Positions 12,001 to 22,420 of a DNA stretch of 64,000 nucleotides are shown piece by piece. Below the pieces are notes generated by a model. It worked only from the letters and a program-made list of their open reading frames with translations. It had not been told where the DNA came from and did not search any database. Made by a program: the position numbers and the translations under genes. Origin of the DNA: Mesostigma viride (Eukaryota > Streptophyta > Mesostigmatophyceae > Mesostigmatales > Mesostigmataceae); the NCBI GenBank assembly GCA_009746045.1, contig RPFO01001034.1, forward strand, positions 466,001-530,000, given 5' to 3'. Each line of letters begins with the position of its first letter. The first letter of the stretch is position 1.

Positions 12001-15000
12001 CGAGTGTGTCTGAAATTCTCCAGTATGAACCAGTGGATCAAATCTAACTGCTAGCCCCATGGGGCCGAATGTGAGTAGGAATACTACTCACCGGGTCACG
12101 CAAGGCGGAAACCGTGCAAAGCTGACTCCAGGCTGACCACGGCTGTATTCTGCCTATCAAATAAGGCCTACCAAGAGTGAATACAGCCTTAGGCTGGCTG
12201 TTATATTTGGGTTACCAAGGCCAGAAGAGAAAACGGCCCGGGCTGGTTGGCCCCACGCGCAAATAGCGGTGACCTCTTACAAAGTCCCAGTCGTCTCGCA
12301 GAGCAAACCACTCTGTTAGGCTCAGTTAGGAGGCAGGCGACCCTACCAGCTACCACAGCAGGCAGCAGTGACCTTGTTTCACATAACCTGCTCTGACCTT
12401 GTCTCTATGTGCTCTGTTAGGCACGGCAAGCAGGCACACCAAGGCAGGCAGACAGCGCTGACGCGGTTTCACAGAACCTTGTCTCGCCCCCTTCGCTTGG
12501 CTTTGAATTTGTCTCTATGTGCTCTCTTAAGGCAATGCAGAGCTGCAGGGCGAAGAGAATGTCAAGTTTAAAACCAAGTGTTGCCTCCCTGCCATTCCTG
12601 AACCGTCCATGAACTGGGCCCCTTCCATGAATTTGATGGGATATGGCCAGGCTGCTCTACATGGCCATGCTCTAAATGGCTGATCTACTGTCCACGTTGA
12701 TTGAATAATCAATGTATTACTACGTAGACCGCATCACGCGGGTACCGAGAAAGGAACCTCCGACCCCTATACACACCAACTACTGTCCACATACTGACTA
12801 ACTTATGGCGAACTAGTTATGCTGGCTGGTGCTTATGCTGGCTGGTGCTTATGCTGGCTGGTGCTTATGCTGGCTGGTGCTTATACTGGCCGGTGCTTAC
12901 GCTGGCTGGTGCTTACGCTGGCCGGTGCTTATGCTGGCTGGTGCTTATACTGGCTGGTGCTTACACTGGCTGGCGCTTACGCTGGCTGGTGCTTATGCTG
13001 GACGGAGATTTCAAAGGTGCAGATGGCATTATCAACGAGACAACATTGGATTACACCCGTATACTATTTATACTATTATGTGAAAAAACTCTTCACGGCA
13101 TACATACCTGGTGCTTGCATCGCCAGCGACTCCAACAGCATCGGCGTCGATACCGGCTGCAGCGCTCGATTTCTAGCGGCCGCCACCACCGCCATCCACT
13201 TGTACGCGTATGCTGCCGCGACACGCATCTCCCTGGCGGCGAGCCTGGTTGCTACCAGCCGCAACTCCCGCAGGGCCATCGCGTGCTGCTTTGCGCTGAA
13301 GGAGGCGGAGGAGCGACCAATGCCTGATGAGTAGGACGCAGAGGAGATGACGTCGAGGACGAAGTCGGCGTGGGATTGGCCAAGGGGCAGCGACAGGCTG
13401 AACGCGCGCTCAAAGTGTGGCATCTGCATCGTGTCAAGCAAGAGCAGGAAACGATGTGTAATAACAAGTGAGGAAGGGTCACAGCAAAACGCGCCCTCAC
13501 ATGGGGGGGGAGCTGGGGGGGTGCAAAAAGGAACAGGGGGGATGAGAGGTGGGGATGGTGCGGGCAGAAAAGCACACCGAGTTTATGATATCGAAGAAAA
13601 GGTCGGCAGGGATGGGAAACACCCACCCTCCCGTCCACCAGCCGTCACCACCCAGAGCTCGCCCCGTCTACCAAGCACATACCTGTCCAATTGTATCAAA
13701 CAGCTAGGTACCCCCAAACCCTGAACCCTCCAACCCACGATGCTCCTTCTTTCTCTCAGGCCCTTGGACCATGGCTTACCCGTAGCAGTCATTACTAATT
13801 GCAATATCGAAGTCTCGTAAGTTGCCCTAGAACATTCACGAATGCTCAGCCACGCCTACTGAGCTTTAAGCCACGCAAGCGGGGGGGGGGGACAGGTGCC
13901 ATGCGCATGCATGTGCACATGCACACATGCATGCATGCACGCGCGCAAACACACGCGCACACACCCTGCACAAATGCACACAAACGTGGTCAAGCAGACA
14001 GACAGACATGCATAAACACGCATGCATTCACCAGCGGTTAGCCCAGCCACCAACTGCCCATTTCAAATGCACCAACGTGACAGATCACTGACCCGCCAAT
14101 CCCAGCTAGCCCAACTAATAGGCTATACAATAATAACACGACAGATAACAACTGACCCGCCAATCCCAGCTAGCCCAACCAATAGGCTATACAATAATAA
14201 CACGACAGATAACAACTGACCCGCCAATCCCAGCTAGCCCAACTAATAGGCTATACAATAATAACACGACAGATAACAACTGACCCACCAATCCCAGCTA
14301 GCCCAACTAATGTGCTATACAATAATAACACGACAGATAACAACTGACCCACCGATCCCAGCTAGCCCAACTAATAGGCTATACAATAATAACACGACAG
14401 ATAACAACTGACCCACCAATCCCAGCTAGCCCAACTAATGTGCTATACAATAATAACACGACAGATAACAACTGACCCACCAATCCCAGCTACCCCAACT
14501 AATGTGCTATACAATAATAACACGACAGATAACAACTGACCCGCCAGTCCCAGCTAGCCCAACTAATAGGCTATACAATAATAACACGACAGATAACAAC
14601 TGACCCGCCAATCCCAGCTAGCCCAACTAATAGGCTATACAACAACTTTTTCCTAATCCAACCCCTAAAGGGGTTGCCTTGAGAAGCAGTGGAATAATAA
14701 CACGGCCACAGATAACAACTGACCAGCCGATGAAACGTAATCAAACAAAGGAACTTGCCGATCACGTCTCGTGCAACAACGCTTGCAGAATATTGCACAA
14801 GGTCAGAGCCCATCAGCCGTAGGCATGCGCCAGCAATATTCCCCCACCCCCCTTCCCGTGCGCATTCTCATTGGCTTGCCAACTTTCACAACAAGCACGG
14901 TGTCCAACGTCCCAGCAACAAGCAGCACCGCTGGCACAGCATCGCCCAAAGCATGCGGCCACACCATCTTTTGCCGTGGCTGAACAGTCATTGTCCAGCC

Positions 15001-16248
15001 CCTTTATCATTCGGAATCTATTGAACCACCAAACCTGTTAGATCCCCCTGGTGGAATATCCCACCCACCCACTCGCCCCATTTCACTTACCCAGCACTAC
15101 CCCCCCCCCCCCGTTCCCCCGTCGCCCCTTCCACATACCCAGAATCAATCATCCATCTCCTACCCCCCCTTACCCATTCCAAGTACCCAGCACTGCTCAT
15201 CTTTCCCACCCTTCCTTCTTCCCACACAGCATCCCGTCCTGCGCCCCAGCTGTGCCAGCATTTCCTTACCCCCCTTCGTCTTAATTTCCCCCCCAACCCC
15301 TGCACGTACCATGCCGGCCTCCCCCCCGCAGTAGATGGTGTGACCCATCGCCAGCACCAGCACGTCATCCACCAGGTGCCACATGCGCGGGCTGGGCTGG
15401 TGCAGCGTCAGCATGATGGAATGCCCATGCTGCCGCGTGAGCGCCTTCAACACCCGCATGACATTGAGCGCTGAGGACGAATCCAGGCCCGAAGTGACCT
15501 CATCCAGGCAGAGCAAGGGGCTGCCACCGACGACAGCGACACAGATGGCCAGCCGGCGCTGCTCGCCCCCCGACAGCCCGGTCAGGGAGAACCCTCCAGG
15601 GAGCAGCCCCCCCACGAGCGTGGCGCGCGACTCCCACAGCTTGACGGTGCGGAAGAGCTCCTCCACCTTGGCCCGTTTCTCGGACAGGGGGAGCGCCTCT
15701 GGCAGCCGCAACTGCGCGTGGAACATCATCACCTCCTCCGCAGTCATCATGGGAGGGAAGTTGTCGTGCTGGCTGGCCCAGGAGACGGTCAGGTCCGTGG
15801 GCTGTTGCGCCAGCACGTTGGCGCCGTTGAGGTACAGCTCGCCCGACATGGCGAAGGTGGAACCCCGCATGGATAGGTAGCGGAGCATGCTGGTCTTGCC
15901 GCAGCCGGAAGGGCCGATGACAGCAAACAGGGAGCAGGGGCGCACATGGAAGTGAAGACGGTGGAAGATGGTTTTGCCGGCGGAACCTCGAGGCTTTTTG
16001 CGACGGACAGCCGCCGTCCAGTTGAACGCGATGACGCTGCAGGGCGGCACGGTGGTCTGTGGCGTGGTGTCGGGGTCATCTGCGCGGAATAAAAGATCTT
16101 CCATCGCTTGGAGTGTCAAGGGAGACATGATTGTCTCCGCAGGGTCTTTGCGTGCTGAAGTGCGCGCTTTCCTCGGGGAACCATCTGGGATCGTTGAGGC
16201 AGGCAATGTCATGCTGGACACCATAGAGTCCCATCTCTCGCCAGACAT
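9076..16248 (-). CDS. ABCG-type half-transporter, complete, 4 exons
   Basis: Predicted plasma- or endomembrane ATP-driven exporter of the ABCG/White family (NBD then TMD); the substrate cannot be told. Exons on the minus strand: 16248-15310, 13423-13108, 11070-10772, 9741-9076. Borders are GT/AG, phases 0, 1, 0, and the sum is 740 codons with stop (739 residues, usual for half-size ABCG). Exon 1 holds Walker A GPSGCGKT (residues 112-119), Q-loop Q160, signature LSGGE (225-229), Walker B LLCLDE (245-250) and H-loop H283. Exon 2 has the linker ADFVLDVIS. Exon 3 begins the membrane domain (RNPGN, then two TM segments). Exon 4 has four more hydrophobic segments, including YYITYMIWETAVAAISATLF and QLFLMAISVLLHVASFLAL. 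Six TM segments fit the family. ATG 16248 was chosen because the open frame upstream has no ATG. Introns of 1.9, 2.0 and 1.0 kb hold tandem repeats. No lesion is seen. Confidence 0.92.
11603..11712. repeat. 31-bp tandem repeat, about 3.5 copies (ABCG intron 2)
   Basis: The unit resembles GATAGTAAGCAGTGACTATC plus ACGCTCATT. Copies start near 11597, 11627, 11658 and 11689. Confidence 0.8.
11884..11962 (-). other. possible tRNA-like relic with a B-box-like motif
   Basis: The minus strand contains GTGTTCGAATCCAGTATGGC followed by ACCA, resembling a tRNA T-arm plus acceptor end (B-box-like GTTCGAATCC). A convincing A box, a paired acceptor stem and a paired T stem are not found. It may be a tRNA-derived SINE fragment or a decayed tRNA, or chance. 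Confidence 0.3.
12822..13010. repeat. 16-bp minisatellite, about 11 copies (ABCG intron 2)
   Basis: The unit ATGCTGGCTGGTGCTT is repeated with T/C and G/C variants. Since 16 is not a multiple of 3, all three plus frames cycle through the same hydrophobic peptide and stay open, which explains the overlapping open frames here. It is intronic to the ABCG gene on the other strand. Confidence 0.9.
13895..14010. repeat. CA/CATG-rich low-complexity stretch
   Basis: Alternating CACA, GCATG and CGCG dinucleotides follow a poly-G run at 13881-13891. It lies in ABCG intron 1. Confidence 0.75.
14088..14650. repeat. 64-bp tandem repeat, about 9 copies (ABCG intron 1)
   Basis: The unit begins ACTGACCCGCCAATCCCAGC and continues through TAGGCTATACAATAATAACACG to GATAACA. 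Starts are spaced by 64 bp (about 14087, 14151, 14215 and so on). Copies differ at a few positions (GG/TG in TAGGCTA, CCG/CCA). The copies abut without spacers, so this is not a CRISPR-like array. Confidence 0.92.
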
Positions 16249-18411
16249 GTTAGAAGACGACGTCGACGTCAGTGGGCTTCCTGCCCCTACCGGCAGGCTT
16301 TTCAAGATAACTTACAACGTAATTTAACCCATGTTACGCTCAAGCAAGTTAGCCTTCAATATACCAATCCATACAACAGCAAGCTCGTCTGGAAACTGCC
16401 GAGGCGTTGACTGCATAAATTTTTCTAGCTATACAGCACTGATCCCGGCAACCTGCCCAAACTATGGTTCAGGCTGGTCCCTCGATAAATGGAGGCGAGG
16501 CTTATCACCCATGGTGGGCTTCCTGGTTTCGGTATAACGAAGCCATCATCTACGATTACCTGATAGGTGACCATGAAGTAATGCGCAGTTCGGTCCGTGC
16601 TGGCCAAAACAATGCAAGTCATGCAATGCGGAGCAATGGGCACTTGAGTGAAAAACAACCCCGTGCTGACTCAAAAATGCTGCTCGTTCTCGAGCAGCAT
16701 TGCTCGTGCTCGAAGTACACACAAATTCCTGCATGCCGGCAACCGCTATGAGACTACGAGCAATCCGCGTTATTTAGAACGTGACGTAATTTGCTGGCCG
16801 TGCACGTGATGTGAGGACCGACTGACGACTGACTGATGAACATTTGTTTGCAAGCTTGAAGTCGAGACGAAAACTAATCGACTTCCTTTTACCATACAAG
16901 CGCCGCGTCAGCACCTTGGGAGTACTTCGTCGTCAACATGGACAGCTGGAATGACACGGCTGCAGCACAGCTGTGCTGTGGCATCTTGCGCCAGAAGTGG
17001 AAAAATATATTTTTCCTGACCCCTAAGGCGTAAACTTCGGCCAGGCTCCGGCTGCCAATTGGCTGCTTTTGACTTCCGAAACCTCGTTCTAGGTCCGGCA
17101 TAGGCATGGCTTCTACGCATAATAATAAATATTCTTGCTCTGGAATATCTGCCTCTACAGCTGTAGAATGGGCAGATCTTCACGGATGCTCTATTCAGCT
17201 CAGTTTGTTATTTTATTATATCTTCACGGGTGTAATTAGTAAGTGCCCTTATGGCCGTCTCCTGATGATGCAAGCTGATCGAGGTCATCGTTGTATACAT
17301 GCGTGTGTTGACGGCTTGGGCAACAACAATTCAACGGTACGGACGTGCACGGGAAGCCATCTAGCGGGTTCGTACGACATCATGCAGGCAAATAGGTCGG
17401 CAGCTCGACGCCTGCTACTGTACGTAGAATGACGGATACTGCGTGACCCGCGGAGCCAAACTACTCACAGTTTGCACTTTGCAGCCAACAGGCCGGTCGT
17501 CTGCCCATGGGGCTACCGAATTGCGGTCTCGGGTCTGAATACCAGCTATAATTCTATGCTTCCTGGTTGTCTCCTTGATAATTCTATGTTTCCTTTCCAG
17601 GCAAACGACTGATTAAGTGGGATATGAGGGTCTCCAATTAGAACTCTACTGGTATGTTTTGGAATCGCGGAGCCTGGGCAGAGCGTTTTATCTCGTGCAT
17701 CATTTTGTGGCCGTAGACCCCGTCGCACGCGTATGCATCCGTTTTCTTAACATGTTTACTTGATTAAGTCCCCAGCTCCGGTTAATGAGGGGACAGAGCA
17801 AGCTTGCTAATTTATGGGCTGCAGGCGCATGGCCGGAAATGTGGCTCCCTTAGTTGGAGAACGCGGTATGGAGTTGGACAGTGCTGTGTGCTGACTACTG
17901 AGACATGGATGCAACCTAGCTCACTGTCGAGTGAGTCGCTGATAATAAGGATGGGTTTATCGGCCTTACTAACTAGAACTGGGCAAAGCAACCACTTTAT
18001 GAAAGGGGTGGCCTTGCGAAGCCTAGAATGCAAGCTCCCTGATCAGCATCGGCCCCTTTTGTGCCAAGAAAAACTAAACTCGTGCCAGCACCCCAATTCA
18101 CGGAGAACTAACTTGCCCTGTGATGGCCAATGGTGAATGGGAGCAGAAACTACCTAATCTATTCCATCATGCGCCTACCTGCCCATCTCCTATCTAGTTT
18201 ACTACGGCCCAATGTGGCGAGTGGCTAGGCCCTGCCTTGTGCAGCACTGTCTGTGCTAGCGCCCAAAGCATTTTTCCCGGTCAGCTTCGATCTTCCTGGG
18301 TGGGGATTTTGTTGGCTTTCACCCGTCACCACCAATGCTTGCCCGGTATCGATGGTCAGCATCAGTAAACTTTGATGGTCTATCCGTAGCACATCGATGG
18401 GGCAAATACAT
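16249..18411. other. no gene recognised; upstream flank of the ABCG gene
   Basis: The first part must contain the ABCG 5' UTR and promoter, but no core element can be assigned. GGTTGTCTCCTTGATA, the terminus of the 439-bp element family, occurs alone at about 17562-17577. Frames are short and unremarkable. Confidence 0.45.
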
Positions 18412-18857
18412 CAAAGAGATAACCAGCGCAGGCCAGAAATCTGGAGAATCCGGACCATGGTAGCTCGAGCCTGCCGTCATCTTATCAGCGTTTTCAAGTC
18501 GTTAATTCAGGATGACGGAAATGAATGGAGATATGAAAATGTGAAGCCTTGTTCGCTGAAATTATGGATTGCAAACAGTAAGAGCGACTAGATTACCTAT
18601 AGATGGCGAGGCCAGAAGCACCGATCTTGCGTGATCAGGGAGTGTGTTTCGAGCCTAACTGGCCGGAAGCTAGTGTCTAGTTGTGAGCACAATTGCTGCG
18701 CGATCGCTCTCCCACCATGTAAGAGACAATACCAGCAAATGGAAAACCACCGAAAAGGTCTAGCTAGTCAGTCATGCCATGTTTCAATTTACGTCCAAGA
18801 AAACTCACACGGTGCAAAGGCAAAAACCCGTATAACATCACTTTCCATTTGCGGCGG
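18412..18857 (+). mobile_element. 439-bp dispersed element, copy B
   Basis: It starts CAAAGAGATAACCAGCGCAG and ends near TTGCGGCGGG. It aligns along its full length with the reverse complement of 6733-7171, with more divergence. It lies directly before an RT relic starting at about 18886. Confidence 0.7.
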
Positions 18858-18885
18858 GAACCAAATTAACGCCCACGTATCAAGG

Positions 18886-19925
18886 AGACCTCCCTGCATG
18901 ATTGCTGTCATCCGCTCGCTGTACGAGGGCCAGGTCGACCACCTCGGTGCGCACTCAACACGGCAATACCCCGCCATGTCCACAGCAGACAGGCGTCTGG
19001 CTGGGCTGCGTCCTGTCACTGTACCTGAATTCATTATTGTAGTGGATTATGTTGTGTGTCAAGCACGTGCCCGCTTCGCTGGCATTGCTGGCCGTGCCCC
19101 TGGCCTCAAGATTCAGAATGAGCCCGGGGAAGGGGGGCTGACTAACGTAAGCAGAATTTACTCGCTGAGCTCATTTATGCCGACGACATCACGCTCATTG
19201 AGAGGTCACGGGAGTCTGCCCAACTTTGGCTGGACTGCCTGGCTCTCGAGGCCCGCGGGCTGTTGGTCTCGAAATCGATAGCCCCAAGACGGAGGCCATG
19301 GCCCTCGCCCCTCGACCTGGCCCTCTCCCCCCCCCGAGCTCCGCCTGCATGTTAGAGGACACCCCAGTTACCTTCCCTGCTTAATTCCGGTCACTTCAAG
19401 CTGCTCGGTAGCTGGCTCCCCGACTGCGAGGACAACATGACGCCCTGGATTGGTATGGCCTGGGCCCAGCTCCACGAGCACTTCAAAATCGCTGGTGGAG
19501 CATGCAACCCCGCTCTGCCCCCGACTGTCAACCGCGATCCCTCTTCAAGGTCGTCATCCTGACGATGCTGACGTATGTCCAGAGCCGAGACGTACGCGGA
19601 CGCTGATGCAGGAGCTGGGGCAGCAACCCAACGGCGCGGTCGATCACTAATATCGGCTACGCAGTGCGCTCAGTATTCCATTTAGCCTTCACATTAGCCA
19701 TGAGGATTCGTATGCATGCTGATTTACCATATGCTTCCCATATTATTAGGCACAGGCGCCTGGGCCTAGCCGAGCCGGCAACTCGCACGCACAGATCAGG
19801 TAGACACGATGGATAGCTCAGCATGGCACAAAGCCCGCCCAACCTGGGCGTTCTGTTGTCACATGGCGTGCCCCGGGCCGAGCGCGGCCCGGACGCCACC
19901 CGTGGACTTCCCGAAATAGGCTAGG
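18886..19925 (+). pseudogene. non-LTR reverse transcriptase relic (family 1)
   Basis: Frames give MIAVIRSLYEGQVDHLGAHS near 18897, then FIIVVDYVVCQARARFAGIA and GRAPGLKIQNEPGEGGLTN, then AELIYADDITLIERSRESAQ in another frame near 19165, FKLLGSWLPDCEDNM near 19395 and LHISHEDSYA near 19690. The order equals residues 125-480 of the RT at 50.9 kb. Several frameshifts and stops are present. The 3' end is cut at about 19925 by a family 3 tail in reverse orientation. Confidence 0.85.
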
Positions 19926-20010
19926 CATTAAAGTAAATTAAAATTAAATTTGTAACATATCTCCGTTGGGAGTACAATGAAGCACATATCCCTGAGAAGG
20001 GGCATATGGC
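19926..20010 (-). mobile_element. family 3 LINE 3' tail, reverse orientation
   Basis: AT-rich TAAATT repeats precede a CTCC/GGAG stem with loop GTTG (reverse of CAAC) at 19955-19978 and then CACATATCCCTGAGAAGG, matching the tails at 21036 and 55949. The lower stem is decayed. Confidence 0.6.
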
Positions 20011-20439
20011 TTGTGATATGTACATTCTGGGCTACTTCCTGCAAGGGTAGGGTGTAAACTACACCTACTCTGGGTGCACAAAGTGCACCTGCACCACTAT
20101 CTATCTATGTATTCCAGCACCTAATTAAGGTGCGGACATAGCTAGGGTGGAAGATCATCATGGCTAAACAATGGCTACTAGGGCATGCATGGCCGGCTTC
20201 TCAGCAGCCGGAGAGTAGCTCTCTGCATAGGCAGAGCTTGGCTTAGTTGGCTAAATTCTTAATGCATCATCCATGGGGAGTCCCACTATAGGCGCACATG
20301 CGCGTAGGCGTCGAACCTGAAGGTCGCAGCAATGATATTTATAATATCCTTCACACGATCTGCACTTTCACTCGTGACTGGCGACGCAATCGACGCTTCA
20401 AACGACACGTGTAAAGGGTTGTCGTAAGCTGCGGCATCT

Positions 20440-20875
20440 GTGCGGCACCTCCTGACGTGGGCCGGGCCCCATGATGTTAGACGCCGCAAGGCCCGCACCT
20501 TCAAAGAACAGCTAGTAGAGGCCGGACATGGGGGGCCTATAGGCCTCTCCGTGATTTGGAAGAAGATGATGGACAATTAAGGCCAAGTGGGCCCAGGTCA
20601 TAGAGGACAACGAGCCCCCCCCCGTGGGGAAGCGCCCGCGCGTGCAAACCCGCGGGAGGCATGCCAGACAGCTCCCCTAGGGTAGCGTGATGTTGCTTAG
20701 TTAGATAGATGTTGTAGTTAGTGATGTGGTTTAGATAGATGTTGTAGGTAGCTGATGTAGATAGATTAGACCGGTATGACTGTTTAATTGCACCCATCCA
20801 TCCATCCATCCATCCATCCATCGGGGTTAATGCTCCGTGACTCCCCAACGGGAGCACGAGACTAATTAAGTGCCA
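20440..20875 (+). pseudogene. family 2 LINE 3' end
   Basis: It matches 7425-7830: LLTWAG, FKEQLVEAGHG, GLSVIWKKMMDN, then RQTAPLG stop. The untranslated end follows with TAGATAGATGTTGTAG repeats, CATC repeats, the stem-loop at 20836-20858 (arms CGTG/CACG and CTCCC/GGGAG, loop CAAC) and TAATTAAG. Confidence 0.8.
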
Positions 20876-21009
20876 TAAGAGGTAGCGCGCGCCAGGTTGA
20901 AATCCTGCCAGAAACACAGTCCCGCCTCCCCTCTAGCCTAGGCTCCACCACGCCCTTAATTCCTAATTCCTGGACAACCCACATAACGTTGTCTATATTG
21001 CGCAAGCAT

Positions 21010-21540
21010 TAAATTAAATTAAAAATTAAATTATAACATGCCTCCGTGGGGAGGTCATGTAGCACATATTTCATGATGGATGGGGTGGAGGAAGCCGCGT
21101 GATCGAACTGTCCTAACTCTATCTAGAAAATCCTACCTACACTACTCATCAAAACGCCTCCTCCGCTTGGGGGGAGGTGGCTTGCCCACAGGGTCCGGGG
21201 CGTGTGCGCCTTGACAATCTTCTTCCACCGCGTCTTGTCCTGCATGGCAGTCCAAAGACGGGAGAGAGAGTGGATGCGGTGCTCAAACTGGGCTGGGACC
21301 ACTAGGTCGTCCAGCAACATCTGAACGTAGTTGGTGACAGGTTTCCCTACCCTTTTGGGAATGTCCTTGGGGCCAGGCCAGGTCAGAATGTGCCGCGCTG
21401 GCTGTCCAAGCCGCTGGGGGCCGGCCAGACCAAGGGTGGTGTCGACCTGGCTGTTGCGGGCAAGGTGTCCTACAAATGCTATCCTACGCTGCCTAATCTC
21501 GTCTGAAACACGAGGCATGCCATGATACAAAGACTCTGAT
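21010..21540 (-). pseudogene. family 3 LINE 3' end with open C-terminal RT frame
   Basis: A minus frame from 21530 gives 135 residues: MYHGMPRVSDEIRQRRIAFV, then GHLARNSQVDTTLGLAGPQR and RLWTAMQDKTRWKKIVKAHT. It corresponds to the last quarter of the RT. The tail stem-loop lies at 21036-21060 (arms ACATG/CATGT and CCTCC/GGAGG on this strand). Confidence 0.8.
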
Positions 21541-21639
21541 GACGGAGCGCAAGCATTCTTGGCTACATATCCATGGCAGCACCGAGCGACCCGCCATCGC
21601 TATAATGTATCCCGCTGTGTGCGGATGATCTAGCTCACG

Positions 21640-21990
21640 GACGTGACGTACATGTACAACCTACCCACAGCAGTTGCTGGCTGACGTAGTGGTCCCAGCC
21701 CCAATGTTTGAACATCGCATTCACTCCCTCTCTCTTGCTTGGACTGCTATGCAGGACAAGAAGAGGTGGAAGACCATTTTCCAGGCTCATACGCCCGCCC
21801 CTGTGGGCAAGCCCCCTCCCCCCAAGCGGAAGGGGCGCTTTGCTGAGTAGAATAGGTAGGGTTTTCTAGATTAGATTAGCTTAGAGTTAGATTAGTTCGG
21901 TTTCGCGGCTTTGCCCCCCTCCATCCATCCAAGGGAATATGTGCTACATGATCTCCCAACGGAGTCATGTTATAACTTAAATGATTTAAT
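21640..21990 (+). pseudogene. family 3 LINE 3' end, forward copy
   Basis: The text after 21680 encodes an RT tail-like sequence in shifting frames (PAPMFEHRIHSLSLAWTAMQ, then DKKRWKTIFQAHTPAP). A CATCCATCC run and a stem-loop at 21946-21970 follow (arms ACATGA/TCATGT, CTCC/GGAG, loop CAAC, one bulged T), then TTAAATGATTTAATTTAA. Confidence 0.75.
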
Positions 21991-21992
21991 TT

Positions 21993-22400
21993 AATGCCAT
22001 GGCAGCCCCCTGGCATGTCTGTAACCTGGAGGTGCATATGGTTCGCAAGGATATAGGTGGCAGATGTAGATAGATTAGACCGGTAGGACTGTTTGCACCG
22101 GCCCATCCATCCATCCATCGGGGTTAATGCTCCGTGACTCCCCAACGGGAGCACGAGTCTAATTAATTAATTAATTAATAGGTGGCAGCCTGGCAGGTAG
22201 TCATGAAGGAGACCACCCCCAAGTCAGTGGGGCCTCCGCGTGTGACCCATGTTTGGCATTCACAATGCTTCGGGCCGTGGTGCGCCCACAACCCTGTAAC
22301 TAGGTCTTAGATAGCTAGCTCCATCCATCCCATCCCATCCCACCCCACTCGACTGTACATACTGAGGACTTATGCTCACGTAACGCGGATACGTGTTAAT
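21993..22400 (+). pseudogene. family 1 LINE 3' end split by a family 2 micro-insertion
   Basis: It matches 52288-52525 of the intact family 1 copy: CCTGGCATGTCTGTAACCTG, then after the insertion GGTAGTCATGAAGGAGACCA, GTAACTAGG and CCATCCATCCC. It ends with a hairpin near 22377-22395 with arms CACGTA/TACGTG where the intact copy has CACGTG/CACGTG, a paired change. Confidence 0.8.
22064..22177 (+). mobile_element. 114-bp 5'-truncated family 2 tail with 11-bp TSD
   Basis: It is flanked by ATAGGTGGCAG at 22053-22063 and 22178-22188. The insert consists only of the family 2 3' UTR: GTAGATAGATTAGACCGG, CATC repeats, the stem-loop at 22133-22155 and TAATTAATTAATTAATTA. This marks the true 3' terminus of family 2. 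Confidence 0.88.
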
Positions 22401-22420
22401 GAATTAACCAAGGAGATTAA

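Noticed and set aside
12142-12188. Inverted repeat GGCTGTATTC/GAATACAGCC as a structured RNA
   Set aside because: Only 10 bp with a 26-base loop in an intron full of repeats; no conserved RNA family features.
14088-14650. CRISPR-like array
   Set aside because: Units of 64 bp abut directly with no unique spacers, lie in a eukaryotic intron, and have no cas genes near.
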